64,000 nt of DNA from Duganella alba (GTDB lineage Bacteria; Pseudomonadota; Gammaproteobacteria; Burkholderiales; Burkholderiaceae_D), in assembly GCF_009674495.1 (NCBI RefSeq), contig NZ_WKJN01000006.1:1-64000 (forward strand). The letters are read 5' to 3'. Positions 8,806-18,339 of the stretch are shown here, piece by piece. The position numbers and the translations under genes were made by a program. The stretch's first letter is position 1. Every line of letters starts with the position of its first letter. The notes under the pieces were generated by a model, which was given only the letters and a program-made list of their open reading frames with translations, was not told the DNA's origin and did no database searches.

Positions 8806-9759
8806 GTGACAGCCAGAGTCGCATTGGTCATATTTCCCATGTTTCACATTCTCGACCTGTCGATCCTGTCGGTGTTTGGCGTCGCCAACCATTTTGCGCC
8901 GGGCAGCTACCAGGTGGACGTGGTGTCGATGACGGGCGGCCTGATCCGCAGTCAGTCGGGCGTCGGCATCGACACCATCCCCTTCTCCGACCAGCACTAC
9001 GACACCGTGATCGTCGGCAGCACGCCCGGCCTGCCGGCGCCCGCGCCGGACATGGTGCAGCGGCTGCAGGTGGCCGCGCGCAGCGCGCGCCGCATCGCCA
9101 GCATCTGCACCGGCGCCTTCATCCTGGCCGAAGCCGGCGTGCTCGACGGCCGTTCGGTGACCACCCACTGGGGCTTCGCCGACGCGCTGGCGCGCCGCTT
9201 CCCCCGCATCCAGGTGGAGCCCGACAAGATCTTCGTGCGCGACGGCCATGTCTGGAGTTCGGCCGGCATGACCGCCTGCATCGACCTGGTGCTGGGCCTG
9301 ATCGAGGCCGACCTCGGCCACGCGATCACCAAGCAGATCTGCAAGATCATGGTGCTCTACCACCGCCGCTCCGGCGGCCAGAGCCAGTTCTCGGTGCTGG
9401 CCGAGATCGATCCCAAGAAGGAGCGCATCCGCCGCGTGCTGACCTTCATCAAGGACAACCTGCGCGAGCCGCTGTCGATCCAGCAGCTGGCCGACCAGGT
9501 CAACTGGAGCGCGCGCCATTTCAGCCGCGCCTTCCAGGCCGAAACCGGCCTGACGCCAGCCAAGGCGATTGAAAAGCTGCGGGTCGAAGCGGCGCAGGCG
9601 CTGATTGAAAGCGGCCATACCTCGGCCGCCCGCATCGCCGACCAGACCGGCTTCGGCGACGACGAGCGCATGCGCCGCGCCTTCCTGCGCGTGCTCGGCG
9701 TGCCGCCGCAAAAGTTCGTCCGCGCATCGCGCAGCGTCAAGCTCGACGTCGGCCGCTGA
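8806..9759 (+). CDS. GlxA-family transcriptional regulator (DJ-1/PfpI domain plus AraC HTH)
   Basis: 317 residues from a GTG start at 8806, which gives the standard N-terminus TARVALVIFPMFHILDLS. Residues ~1-190 are a DJ-1/PfpI-like amidotransferase fold with the nucleophile-elbow motif SICTGAFILAEAG. Residues ~215-315 are a double AraC helix-turn-helix (PLSIQQLADQVNWSARHFSRAF and AARIADQTGFGDDERMRRAF). Longer frames reaching back to 8719 overlap the LuxR gene and are not needed. It precedes the molybdenum hydroxylase operon on the same strand (162-bp gap), which it may control; that is inference from position. Confidence 0.88.
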   Translation: MTARVALVIFPMFHILDLSILSVFGVANHFAPGSYQVDVVSMTGGLIRSQSGVGIDTIPFSDQHYDTVIVGSTPGLPAPAPDMVQRLQVAARSARRIASICTGAFILAEAGVLDGRSVTTHWGFADALARRFPRIQVEPDKIFVRDGHVWSSAGMTACIDLVLGLIEADLGHAITKQICKIMVLYHRRSGGQSQFSVLAEIDPKKERIRRVLTFIKDNLREPLSIQQLADQVNWSARHFSRAFQAETGLTPAKAIEKLRVEAAQALIESGHTSAARIADQTGFGDDERMRRAFLRVLGVPPQKFVRASRSVKLDVGR

Positions 9760-9921
9760 CGTCCGGGCCAGCATGGCCGTAATTGCGGCTTTTTGGTCCG
9801 TTTCATGCCGCAAGCGCTCCGTATAATCTTTCCAACACCCCCGCCAAGCCTGACCTGCGCACGCCCCCGACCGCAGGGCACATCTCACCGTTTTTTTTCG
9901 TTTATTGCGCAAGGAGCCTGC

Positions 9922-12075
9922 ATGACCGATCGCCGATTCTTCCTCAAAGCCGTGGGCGCCGCCGGCGGCCTGCTGCTGCAAGTGGCCCTGCCGGCCGCCC
10001 GCGCGCGCGACGCCGCGCCGGGCGCCGACTGGGAGGCCAACGCCGTGGTGCGCATCGCCACCGACGGCAAGGTCCACCTGATCATGCCCTACGTGGAAAT
10101 GGGCCAGGGCACCTATACCTCGATCCCGATGCTGATCGCCGAGGAGCTGGAGGTGGACCTCAAGGACGTGGTGCTGGAACACGCCGGCGCCGACGACAAG
10201 CGCTACATGAATCCGGCGCTGGGCTTCCAGGTGACCGGCGGCTCGACCACCATCCGCGCCGCCTGGATGCCGATGCGCCAGGCCGGCGCCGCCGCCCGCA
10301 TGCTGCTGGTGCAGGCCGCCGCGCAGCAGTGGCAGGTCGCGCCGTCCAGCTGCCGCGCCGAACATGGCGCGGTGCTGCATCCGGCGTCCGGCCGCAAGCT
10401 GTCCTACGGCGCGCTGGCCGCCAGCGCCGCCAAGCTGCCGCTGCCTGCGGCCGACGCCATCGTGCTCAAACCGGCGCAGGAGTTCCGCCTGATCGGCAAG
10501 GCGGCGCGCCGCCTCGATACGCCGGGCAAGCTGAACGGCTCGGCGCAGTTCGGCATCGATGTCCAGCTGCCGGGCATGAAGGTGGCCGCGCTGGCGATCA
10601 CGCCGGTGTTCGGCGGCCGCCTGGCCGGCCTGGACGAGGCGGCCGCGCTGAAGGTCAGGGGCGTGCGCCAGGTGGTGCGCCTGGACGACTGCGCCGCCGT
10701 GGTGGCCGACAACTACGGCGCCGCGCAGAAGGGCCTGGCGCTGCTGGCGCTGCGCTGGGACGACGGTGCGCACGCCAACGTGAACAGCGCCGACATCGTG
10801 GCCGACATGGTGCGCGCCGCCAACGCCGGCAGCGCCAAGGTGCGCGCCGACGGCAATCCCGAGCAGGCCTTCGCCGGCGCCGCGCGGGTGCTGGAAGCCA
10901 CCTATGAACTGCCGTTCCTGGCCCACGCGCCGATGGAACCGATGAACTGCACGGTGTACGTGCAGGCCGACCGCTGCGACGTCTGGACCGGCACCCAGGT
11001 CATCACCCGCGCGCGCGCCGTGGCCGCCAAGGTCACCGGCCTGCCGGAGGAAAAAGTCCAGGTGCACAACCATCTGCTCGGCGGCGGCTTCGGCCGCCGC
11101 CTGGAAATCGACGGCGTCGAGCGCGCGGTGCGCATCGCGCAACAGGTCAGCTTCCCGGTCAAGGTGATCTGGAGCCGCGAGGAAGACATCCAGCACGATA
11201 TGTACCGCCCGTATTTCTACGACCGCGTGCGCGCCGGCCTGGACGCGCAGGGCATGCCGGTGGCCTGGTCGCACCACCTGACCGGCTCGTCGGTGCTGGG
11301 CCGCTTCCTGCCGCCGGCGTTCAACAACGGCTTCGATCCGGAAACCGTGGATGGCGCCGAGGCGCCGCCGTATGCGCTGCCGGCGATCAAGATCGACTAC
11401 ACGCGCCACGAACCGGGCCAGATTCCCACCGCGTTCTGGCGCGGCGTCGGCCCCAGCCACAACGTGTTCGTGGTCGAGAGCTTCATCGATGAACTGGCGG
11501 CCGCCGCCAAGGCCGATCCGCTGCAATACCGGCTGGCGCTGCTGAAGCACAATCCGCGCGCCGAGCACGTGCTCAAGCTGGCGGCCGAGAAGGCCGGCTG
11601 GCAGGGCGCGCAGCACGGCAACGTCGGCCGCGGCCTGTCGGTGCAGTTCGCCTTCGGCACGTACACCGCGATGGTGGTCGACGCCCAGCTGGTCGACGGC
11701 GAGGTGCGCGTCAGCCGCGTGGTGTGCGCGGTGGACTGCGGCGTGGTGGTCAACCCGGACACCATCAAGGCGCAGATCGAGGGCGGCGTCATCTTCGGCA
11801 TTTCCGGCGCGCTGTATGGCGACATCACCTTCAAGAACGGCCGCGTCGAGCAGAGCAATTTCCACGACTACCGCGTGCTGCGCATGCACGAAGCGCCGGT
11901 GATCGAAACCCACATCGTCGCCAGCAACGAAGCGCCCGGCGGCATCGGCGAGCCGGGCACCTCGGGGCTGATGCCGGCCCTGGCCAACGCGGTCCACGCC
12001 TTCAGCGGCCAGCGCATCCGCAAACTGCCGATCGCCACCGCCCTACAGCCAACTTTACAGGAGCAGCACGCATGA
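9922..12075 (+). CDS. Molybdopterin-binding subunit of a xanthine-dehydrogenase-family oxidoreductase (IorB-like), Tat-exported
   Basis: 717 residues; start chosen after AAGGAG (9911-9916). The N-terminus [14 protein letters not shown] is a twin-arginine signal, so the enzyme works in the periplasm. Hallmarks of the isoquinoline 1-oxidoreductase/aldehyde dehydrogenase beta subunit are visible: [19 protein letters not shown], the [14 protein letters not shown] segment, and [19 protein letters not shown] near the C-terminus, which carries the catalytic Glu region. With the following [2Fe-2S] subunit and cytochrome it forms an operon (both junctions are ATGA overlaps). It hydroxylates an aldehyde or N-heterocycle; the substrate is unknown. 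Confidence 0.88.
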   Translation: MTDRRFFLKAVGAAGGLLLQVALPAARARDAAPGADWEANAVVRIATDGKVHLIMPYVEMGQGTYTSIPMLIAEELEVDLKDVVLEHAGADDKRYMNPALGFQVTGGSTTIRAAWMPMRQAGAAARMLLVQAAAQQWQVAPSSCRAEHGAVLHPASGRKLSYGALAASAAKLPLPAADAIVLKPAQEFRLIGKAARRLDTPGKLNGSAQFGIDVQLPGMKVAALAITPVFGGRLAGLDEAAALKVRGVRQVVRLDDCAAVVADNYGAAQKGLALLALRWDDGAHANVNSADIVADMVRAANAGSAKVRADGNPEQAFAGAARVLEATYELPFLAHAPMEPMNCTVYVQADRCDVWTGTQVITRARAVAAKVTGLPEEKVQVHNHLLGGGFGRRLEIDGVERAVRIAQQVSFPVKVIWSREEDIQHDMYRPYFYDRVRAGLDAQGMPVAWSHHLTGSSVLGRFLPPAFNNGFDPETVDGAEAPPYALPAIKIDYTRHEPGQIPTAFWRGVGPSHNVFVVESFIDELAAAAKADPLQYRLALLKHNPRAEHVLKLAAEKAGWQGAQHGNVGRGLSVQFAFGTYTAMVVDAQLVDGEVRVSRVVCAVDCGVVVNPDTIKAQIEGGVIFGISGALYGDITFKNGRVEQSNFHDYRVLRMHEAPVIETHIVASNEAPGGIGEPGTSGLMPALANAVHAFSGQRIRKLPIATALQPTLQEQHA

Positions 12076-12527
12076 TTTCACTGAACATCAACGGCAAAAC
12101 CATGGCGGTCGACGCCGACGCCGACACCCCGCTGCTGTGGGTGCTGCGCGATGAGCTGCACATGTCGGGCACCAAGTTCGGCTGCGGCATGGCGCTGTGC
12201 GGCGCCTGCACCGTGCACATCGACGGCCAGCCGACGCGCGCCTGCGTCATGCCGGCCTCGGCGGCGGTGGGCAAGAAAATCACCACCATCGAGGCGATCG
12301 GCAACAGCGCGGTCGGCAAGCGCGTGCAGCAGGCCTGGGCCGAGATCGACGTGCCGCAATGCGGCTACTGCCAGTCCGGCCAGATCATGGCCGCCACCGC
12401 GCTGCTGAAGGCGATTCCGAAGCCGACCGACAAGGACATCGACCAGGCCATGTCCGGCAACATCTGCCGCTGCGGCACCTATCCGCGCATCCGCGCCGCC
12501 ATCCACAAAGCAGCGGGGCAGGCATGA
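12072..12527 (+). CDS. [2Fe-2S] subunit of the molybdenum hydroxylase (IorA-like)
   Basis: 151 residues with two iron-sulphur clusters. The plant-ferredoxin type is [18 protein letters not shown]...RAC (Cys near residues 39, 44, 47 and 59). The helical type is CGYCQSGQ and [11 protein letters not shown]. It passes electrons from the molybdenum centre of the preceding subunit. Its start overlaps the stop of that gene (12072-12075), and its stop overlaps the start of the cytochrome gene (12524-12527). Length is standard for IorA/CoxS-type subunits. It has no signal of its own and is presumably carried out by the Tat-exported partner. Confidence 0.92.
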   Translation: MISLNINGKTMAVDADADTPLLWVLRDELHMSGTKFGCGMALCGACTVHIDGQPTRACVMPASAAVGKKITTIEAIGNSAVGKRVQQAWAEIDVPQCGYCQSGQIMAATALLKAIPKPTDKDIDQAMSGNICRCGTYPRIRAAIHKAAGQA

Positions 12528-13063
12528 TGCGCCGCCTGGGTTTGCTACTGGGCCTGGCGCTGGCCGGCCTGGCGCACGCCGCGCCGGAAAAGGGCGACGG
12601 CAAGCTGTTCGATCCGGTGGCCAGCGTGGTGATGACGCCGCGCTGCGTCAACTGCCACCAGGTGGAGGCGCCGCACCAGAAGGACATCGGCATCGTCCAC
12701 GCGCAGCAGGTGGTGCGCGGCAAGGACGGCCACGGCTCGCCCGCGCTGCACTGCGCGGCCTGTCACCAGGCCAGCAACACCGCGCAGGGCAAGGTGCCGG
12801 GCGCGCCGAACTGGCACCTGGCGCCGCTCAGCATGCGCTGGCAGGGGCTGGACAAGAAGGGCGTCTGCCAGCAGATGCGCGACCCGGCCCGCAACGGCAA
12901 CCGCAAGACCGGCGAACAGGTGATCGAACACATGAAAACCGATCCGCTGGTGCTGTGGGCCTGGAATCCCGGCAACAACCGCACCCAGCCGCCGATGTCG
13001 CACGAGGAGTTTGTCGCGGTGCTGGAAAAATGGGCGGCGGCGGGTATGCCGTGCCCTGACTAA
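12524..13063 (+). CDS. Periplasmic cytochrome c, electron acceptor of the molybdenum hydroxylase
   Basis: 179 residues with a signal peptide ([19 protein letters not shown]). There are two CXXCH haem motifs: CVNCH near residue 43 and CAACH near residue 76. Short dihaem cytochromes of this kind follow Ior-type hydroxylases and move electrons to the respiratory chain. The 4-bp overlap with the [2Fe-2S] gene indicates one transcript. It ends in a 4-bp overlap with the convergent dehydrogenase gene. Confidence 0.85.
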   Translation: MMRRLGLLLGLALAGLAHAAPEKGDGKLFDPVASVVMTPRCVNCHQVEAPHQKDIGIVHAQQVVRGKDGHGSPALHCAACHQASNTAQGKVPGAPNWHLAPLSMRWQGLDKKGVCQQMRDPARNGNRKTGEQVIEHMKTDPLVLWAWNPGNNRTQPPMSHEEFVAVLEKWAAAGMPCPD

Positions 13064-14091
13064 GCCGGTTTCAGCAGCCCGAGCTTGATCAGGCTGTCGG
13101 CGGCGGCAACGATGGCGTCTTCGCGCGGGCGCGGCGTCCAGCCGAGCAGGCGGCGCGCCTTGTCGCTGGTGGCGTTCAGGTTCACGCCCAGCAGTGGCGT
13201 GATGCCTTTCAGCGACGGATTTTTCAGTGAGGCCAGACGCACCAGCCAGTTCGGCAGCACGCGCAGCGATACCTGGCCGGCGACGTTGCCCAGACGGCGC
13301 CGCAGCACTTTGGCGATGTCCACCATCCACATGCTGGCGCCGGCGGTGGCGATGAAGCGCTGGCCGCTGGCGGCCGGATGCGTCATGGCGCGCAGGTGCA
13401 GATCCGCCACGTCGCGCACGTCGACCACGCAGGTGTTGACCTGTGGCGACGCCTGCCCCGTCAGCATCGACTTGATCATGCGGATGGAGTGGGAATAGTC
13501 GGCGCCCAGCACCGGGCCGAGCACCGCCACCGGATTGATGGCCGACAGCTCCAGTCCGCCGCCTTCGCGGGCGATGAAGTCCCATGCCGCGCGTTCGGCC
13601 AGCGTTTTCGATTTCTGGTACGGCCAGACCTTGCCGCTCAAGTCGCTCCAGTCGGTTTCATCGAACGGCCGCTGCATCGACGTGTGGCCGGCGCAGATGG
13701 CGCCGAAGGCGGAAGTCAGCACCACGCGCTTGACGCCGGTCGCGCGCGCCGCACGCAACACCCGCAGATTGCCCTCGACCGCCGGCTGTATCCAGTCTTC
13801 CTCGCGGGTCTGGGCGCCGGACGGCGTCGGCGAGGCGCCGTGCAACACATAGCTGCAACCGGCGGCGGCCTCGGCCCAGCCGGCATCGGCGGTGAGGTCC
13901 GCCACCACGAACGACAGGCGCTCGCCGGCCTTCATGCCGCCGGTGGCGAGCTGGGTCCGCACTTCCATTTCGCGTTCCGGCGCGCGGATGGTGGTGCGCA
14001 CCCGATAGCCGTCGCGCAGCAGCGCCAGGATGCAATGCTGGGCGATGAAGCCGGTGCCGCCGGTCACCAATACCAAATCTTCTTGATTCAT
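13060..14091 (-). CDS. NAD(P)-dependent epimerase/dehydratase, dihydroflavonol-reductase-like (extended SDR)
   Basis: 343 residues. The nucleotide-binding motif VTGGTGFIAQHC opens the Rossmann fold, and the catalytic Tyr-x-x-x-Lys is YQKSK (residue ~155). The body (AGCSYVLHGASPTP, RVVLTSAFGAI) matches dihydroflavonol-4-reductase/cinnamoyl-CoA-reductase-like extended short-chain dehydrogenases. The substrate is not deducible. It is divergent from the AraC regulator at 14188; the ~96-bp spacer probably holds both promoters, so the regulator may control it. Confidence 0.88.
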   Translation of the reverse strand: MNQEDLVLVTGGTGFIAQHCILALLRDGYRVRTTIRAPEREMEVRTQLATGGMKAGERLSFVVADLTADAGWAEAAAGCSYVLHGASPTPSGAQTREEDWIQPAVEGNLRVLRAARATGVKRVVLTSAFGAICAGHTSMQRPFDETDWSDLSGKVWPYQKSKTLAERAAWDFIAREGGGLELSAINPVAVLGPVLGADYSHSIRMIKSMLTGQASPQVNTCVVDVRDVADLHLRAMTHPAASGQRFIATAGASMWMVDIAKVLRRRLGNVAGQVSLRVLPNWLVRLASLKNPSLKGITPLLGVNLNATSDKARRLLGWTPRPREDAIVAAADSLIKLGLLKPA

Positions 14092-14187
14092 GTGAACTCC
14101 TGTCTATATTCGATGCGGCGATCATAGAGCCCGGGTTTGGTACTGTGAATGCTTGAAAGTGCGGATTACTTGTGTGATAGTACAAAA

Positions 14188-15111
14188 ATGCACGCCGATC
14201 CCTTTTCCGACATCCTCAAATTCACCCACGCCGAATCGCTGGTGACGGGCGGCTTCAAGGCCGGCGGCCGATGGGCGGTGCGTTTTCCGGCGCCGGAAAA
14301 GATCAAGTTCTTTGCGGTGGTGAAGGGCGCCTGCTGGGTCAGCATGGACGGCGTCGCCGAGCCGATCCGGTTTGAAACGGGCGATGTCGGACTGCTGACC
14401 GCCAGGCGCTCCTTCGTGCTGGGCAGCGATCCCGAGGTGCCGCCGCTGGATGCCATGAGCGTGTTCGCGGGCGGCAACGCGACGCTGGGCGACGGCAATG
14501 ATTTCGCCCACATCGGCGGCCATGTGCTGCTCGATCCGACCAGCGGCCGCTTGCTGGCCGATGTGCTGCCGCCGTGGATACATGTGCCGGCGTCGTCACC
14601 GCAGGCGTCTACCTTCCGCTGGCTGCTCGATCATCTGATGGCGGAGCGCGCGGCCGAGTTGCCCGGCGCGCAGCTGGTTTCGGCGCAACTGGCGCAACTG
14701 TTGTTCATCCAGATTCTGCGCGCCCACCTGCAAACCGCCAGCGCCATGCCCAGCAGCTGGCTGCGGGCGCTGGGCGATCCGCGCCTGGCGCCGGCGCTGC
14801 GGCTGATGCATGGCGAACCCGCCCGCAGCTGGCACCTGGACCAGTTGGCCAAGGCCTGTGCGATGTCGCGCACCTCGTTTGCCGTGCACTTCCGCACGGT
14901 GGCCGGCGTCGCGCCGCTGACCTATCTGACAGCATGGCGCATGCGGCTGGCCGAACGCGCCTTGCGCGAAGAAATCACGCCGGTCGCGGTGCTGGCCCGC
15001 ACGCTCGGCTACACTTCCGAAAGCGCCTTCAGCACGGCGTTCAAACGCGTGAACGGCAGCTCGCCCAAGGCGTTCCGGCAAGCCAGGCATCTTTCCGAGG
15101 GAAATGGATGA
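14188..15111 (+). CDS. AraC-family transcriptional regulator with N-terminal cupin
   Basis: 307 residues from ATG 14188 (MHADPFSDILKF). An in-frame ATG at 14149 is possible but adds an unlikely leader. Residues ~10-195 match the cupin sensor of AraC regulators (ESLVTGGFKAGGRWAVRFP, VKGACWVSMDG). Residues ~205-305 hold two helix-turn-helix units (WHLDQLAKACAMSRTSFAVHF and PVAVLARTLGYTSESAFSTAF). It is read away from the dehydrogenase gene and overlaps the peptidase gene by 4 bp. Confidence 0.87.
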   Translation: MHADPFSDILKFTHAESLVTGGFKAGGRWAVRFPAPEKIKFFAVVKGACWVSMDGVAEPIRFETGDVGLLTARRSFVLGSDPEVPPLDAMSVFAGGNATLGDGNDFAHIGGHVLLDPTSGRLLADVLPPWIHVPASSPQASTFRWLLDHLMAERAAELPGAQLVSAQLAQLLFIQILRAHLQTASAMPSSWLRALGDPRLAPALRLMHGEPARSWHLDQLAKACAMSRTSFAVHFRTVAGVAPLTYLTAWRMRLAERALREEITPVAVLARTLGYTSESAFSTAFKRVNGSSPKAFRQARHLSEGNG

Positions 15112-16514
15112 AGACACGATCTGTTTTGGCGCTGCTTATCGCGGCAGCAATGACATCGGGCGCCGCCTTGGCCGACCGTTTGCCGGCGGTCTCCCCCTCC
15201 GGTGTGCCGGCCTTCAGCGACGACATGCTGTCGCCGGATTTCTGGATACGTCGCGCACCCGCCGCCAATGCCGTGCTGCTGGACGCACGCCAGATCGCGG
15301 CGCAGCGCCAGCGCGTGCTCGGGCCACAGGGCGGCCTGTTCGATCTGGCCGCCATGCCCGCCACCCTGACGCAGGCACAGGTTGCGGCATGGGTGAGGGA
15401 AGCCGAGCAGACGCCGATCAAGCCCGTCATCGACGACGCTGGCCAGCCGGTCACGGAAGCGTTATTGCAATCGCTGCGCCAGAACAGCGCCGTGGCACGC
15501 ATTCCGGCCAGCGCCACGGCGCGCCATGGCCTGAGCGTGCGCCGCACCTTCCTGCGCGCGCTGCCGTCCGACCGCGCCTTCTACGCCGCCAACGATGCGC
15601 GCGATTATGAAAGCCTGCAAGGCGGCGTGCTGTTTCCCGGCGAGGCGGTAATCGTCGGGCACGAAAGCGCGGACCAGCAATGGCTGCTGGTTTTCAGCAC
15701 GCAGGGACCGGGATGGGTGAAGCGCAGCGATATCGGTATCGGCGCGGCCGACATGGTGTTTGCCTATACGAAGGCGCAGCCAGGCCGCGTGATCACAGGC
15801 GATCAGGTACGCACCGTGTTCACGCCGGAAGCGCCGGAGGTTTCGCAACTTGACCTCGACATGGGCGTCAGCTTGCCCGATGCCGGCGTTGCGCCGGGCG
15901 ACACCATTAACGGCGCCAGCAGCTACGCCTCATGGGCGGTGCGGCTGCCGGTGCGGCGGCAGGACGGCACGCTGGCCTTCAGCAACGCCTTGATACGCCG
16001 CACGGCCGATACGGCGCGGGGCTATCTGCCGCTGACGCGCGCCAACATCCTGCGCCAGTCGTTCAAATTCCTCGGCGAACGCTATGGCTGGGGACACCAG
16101 TTCAACGCCCGCGATTGCAGCGGCCTGACCAGCGAAGTGTATCGCAGCATGGGCGTGATTCTGCCGCCCAACTCCGGCCAGCAGGGCAGCAGCGCCGCGC
16201 TGAACCATCGCGCTTTCAGCGCCGCCGACAGCCACGCCGAGCGCGTCAAGGCGCTGGCGCAGGCACAGGTGGGCGACCTGATCGTGGTGCCCGGCCATGT
16301 GTTGATGATTATCGGTCATCTCAATGGCCAGCCCTACGTGATCCAGGATGTGCCCTATGCGGTGTTCAAGGATCCGCAGACGGGACAGCGACGCAAGACC
16401 AAGCTGAATCAGGTGTCGGTCACGCCGCTGCTGCCGCTGTACGCCGACGACAACACGCTGTACGTGGACGCCATGACCAGCCTGGTGCATGTGACGCAAC
16501 CGCTGCGGCCTTAG
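15108..16514 (+). CDS. Exported NlpC/P60-family cell-wall peptidase with SH3-type domain
   Basis: 468 residues. Signal peptide MKTRSVLALLIAAAMTSGAALA. Residues ~25-180 look like the N-terminal helical region of NlpC/P60 proteins with SH3 barrels, and the middle is SH3-like (FPGEAVIVGHESADQQWLLVFSTQGPGWVKRSDI). The C-terminal NlpC/P60 domain has the catalytic Cys in NARDCSGLTSEVYRSMG (residue ~343) and His in VPGHVLMIIG (residue ~395). It should cleave peptidoglycan stem peptides in the periplasm. Translationally coupled to the AraC gene (ATGA) and overlapping the convergent SDR gene by 4 bp. Confidence 0.87.
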   Translation: MKTRSVLALLIAAAMTSGAALADRLPAVSPSGVPAFSDDMLSPDFWIRRAPAANAVLLDARQIAAQRQRVLGPQGGLFDLAAMPATLTQAQVAAWVREAEQTPIKPVIDDAGQPVTEALLQSLRQNSAVARIPASATARHGLSVRRTFLRALPSDRAFYAANDARDYESLQGGVLFPGEAVIVGHESADQQWLLVFSTQGPGWVKRSDIGIGAADMVFAYTKAQPGRVITGDQVRTVFTPEAPEVSQLDLDMGVSLPDAGVAPGDTINGASSYASWAVRLPVRRQDGTLAFSNALIRRTADTARGYLPLTRANILRQSFKFLGERYGWGHQFNARDCSGLTSEVYRSMGVILPPNSGQQGSSAALNHRAFSAADSHAERVKALAQAQVGDLIVVPGHVLMIIGHLNGQPYVIQDVPYAVFKDPQTGQRRKTKLNQVSVTPLLPLYADDNTLYVDAMTSLVHVTQPLRP

Positions 16515-17302
16515 AAGGCGCTCTTCACCACGCCGCCGTCGACACGCAGCGCGGCGCCGGTGGTTGCCGAGGCCAGCGGACTGGCGACGTAGGCCACCAG
16601 CGAAGCCACTTCCTGCGGTGTGCCGAAGCGCTTGATCAAGGAGGTCGGCCGCACGTGATCGAAGAACTCGGTCTCGACCTGCTCGAAAGACTTGCCGCCC
16701 GATGTCGCCAGATCTTGAACGAAGTCGCCCACGCCGCGCGATTTGGTCGGGCCGGGCAGCACGCTGTTGACCGTGATGCCGCTGCCGGCGACCGATTCCG
16801 CCAGCCCGCGCGCCACCGCGATCTGCGCGGTCTTGGTCATGCCGTAGTGGATCATCTCGGTCGGGATCTGGATCGCGCTTTCGCTGGAGATAAAGATGAT
16901 GCGGCCCCAGTCCGCCTTCTTCATTTCCGGCAGCACCAGCCGCGCCAGGCGCACGCCGCTCAGGACATTGACGTCGAAGAAACGCTGCCAGTCTTGATCG
17001 GGAATATCTTCGAAAGCCTTCGGTTCAAAGATGCCGAGATTGTTGACCAGGATGCTGATGCCCGGATGACGGCGCACCACCTCCTGCGCCGCATCGGCCT
17101 GGCTCAGGTCGCCGGCAAAGCCGTGCACCGTGCCCTTGGTTTCCGCGCGGATGCGCTCGACCGCCTCGTCGACACCCGCCTGCGTCCTGCCGTTGACGAT
17201 GACGGTGGCGCCTTCCTGGGCCAGCGTCTGCGCGATGGCGTAGCCGATACCGGCCGTGCTGCCGCTGACCAGCGCCAGCTTGCCACTGAGTTTTAAGTCC
17301 AT
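16511..17302 (-). CDS. SDR-family oxidoreductase
   Basis: 263 residues, classical short-chain dehydrogenase. Cofactor motif SGSTAGIGYAIA (residues ~14-25), NNLGIF in place of the usual NNAG, catalytic Ser in IFISSESAIQ, and Tyr-x-x-x-Lys in HYGMTKTAQ. The C-terminus has the usual ALRVDGGVVKS ending. The substrate is not predictable. The promoter lies in 17303-17474; it is not obviously linked to neighbours. Confidence 0.9.
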   Translation of the reverse strand: MDLKLSGKLALVSGSTAGIGYAIAQTLAQEGATVIVNGRTQAGVDEAVERIRAETKGTVHGFAGDLSQADAAQEVVRRHPGISILVNNLGIFEPKAFEDIPDQDWQRFFDVNVLSGVRLARLVLPEMKKADWGRIIFISSESAIQIPTEMIHYGMTKTAQIAVARGLAESVAGSGITVNSVLPGPTKSRGVGDFVQDLATSGGKSFEQVETEFFDHVRPTSLIKRFGTPQEVASLVAYVASPLASATTGAALRVDGGVVKSAF

Positions 17303-17474
17303 GTCGTGTCTCCTGAGTAGATTGCGGAAATGCAGCGAAGATGAAGCTTAAAATGGCGCCTGCCATATCGGCTGCCCTCCCACTCTACCAGGAAGGCGTG
17401 CGGCCAGCCTCTTCCTGTTGGCCTGGTGGCGGGGCCTTCTACCCACCTGGTTTCTGAAATTTCATTCCAAATTT

Positions 17475-18185
17475 TTATTTATTAATTATGCTTTGGTTTG
17501 ACTTTTGGCTATTTTCCATGAGTGTTTTTAGTTTTTGAGGTACCCAGCCACTCACGGCATGATCACCATTTTTGCAATGCAATCCTGAAAAAAAGGTCGA
17601 GCACAAAAATTTATCATAGGCACTTTGTTGATAAAGAGTCTTAATGTCTTCTGTAGCGAGTAGGTAGGTGCGAATCTCACCTCCGTTGTAAAGGTTAACC
17701 ATCCCGGTATACCCTCGCTCCCAGAACTCCCCGCCGAGCATGCGTCGATCTGCCTTCAGCGGCGGTGAGGGTTTCTTTTGCTGGCCAATGAAAAATTCAT
17801 GAAAAACACTATCCCATTCTGATGGGATGGCTTCGCCAGCGTCACGAAAACGAAGTTTTCCATCGTCGATCGTGAAATTCTCAATATAATTTTTATCGTT
17901 GGATCGGTAAAGCAGCCAAACATTGTGATAAAACGCCGTTTCTCCGAAACGAATGATGGCAAATTGATCGACACCCCTGGCGCGTAACTGTTGTTCAGCT
18001 GCACGTGCAATTTTTTGGGTATTATCTAAAGTATTACTCAGTTGAGAAACATCTTCCGCGACCTGATTTTTTAACAAATTTTGTTGCATAAGCTCAAACG
18101 CCGTCGTTGAATCGCCATCGGCCAGAGCAGAATGTATATAAACAAATCCAATTATTAAAAATATTATTTTTTGTATCATTTTCAT
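17475..18185 (-). CDS. Exported hypothetical protein, AT-rich gene
   Basis: 236 residues starting MKMIQKIIFLIIGFVYIHSALADG, a clear signal peptide cleaved near residue 22 (M3 is an alternative start). The mature part has a helical stretch with heptad-like spacing (LSNTLDNTQKIARAAEQQLRA split around residues 43-70) and then strand-rich sequence with two cysteines (FLCSTFFSGLHC) that could form a disulphide. No family is recognised. Base composition is clearly more AT-rich than the surrounding core genes, which suggests acquisition. It lies between the SDR gene and the ankyrin gene. Confidence 0.6.
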   Translation of the reverse strand: MKMIQKIIFLIIGFVYIHSALADGDSTTAFELMQQNLLKNQVAEDVSQLSNTLDNTQKIARAAEQQLRARGVDQFAIIRFGETAFYHNVWLLYRSNDKNYIENFTIDDGKLRFRDAGEAIPSEWDSVFHEFFIGQQKKPSPPLKADRRMLGGEFWERGYTGMVNLYNGGEIRTYLLATEDIKTLYQQSAYDKFLCSTFFSGLHCKNGDHAVSGWVPQKLKTLMENSQKSNQSIINK

Positions 18186-18339
18186 GATTTTGTAGAAATC
18201 ATCCCATAAACCAAAAAAATAAAATACATCAAGTTAGTCCGAGTTCCAGGAGCAGCAGGATGCCGTCTAAGCCGATGCCAGGCGCATCTGCATTGCCGAC
18301 TCCAGCACCATGGCTCAGGATGGTCAACAGCCGGGCAGC

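Noticed and set aside
8704-11997. 1,097-codon minus-strand frame opposite the GlxA regulator and molybdenum hydroxylase
   Set aside because: Translation is dominated by H, R, G, A and Q typical of antisense GC-rich frames; the plus-strand genes have clear domains.
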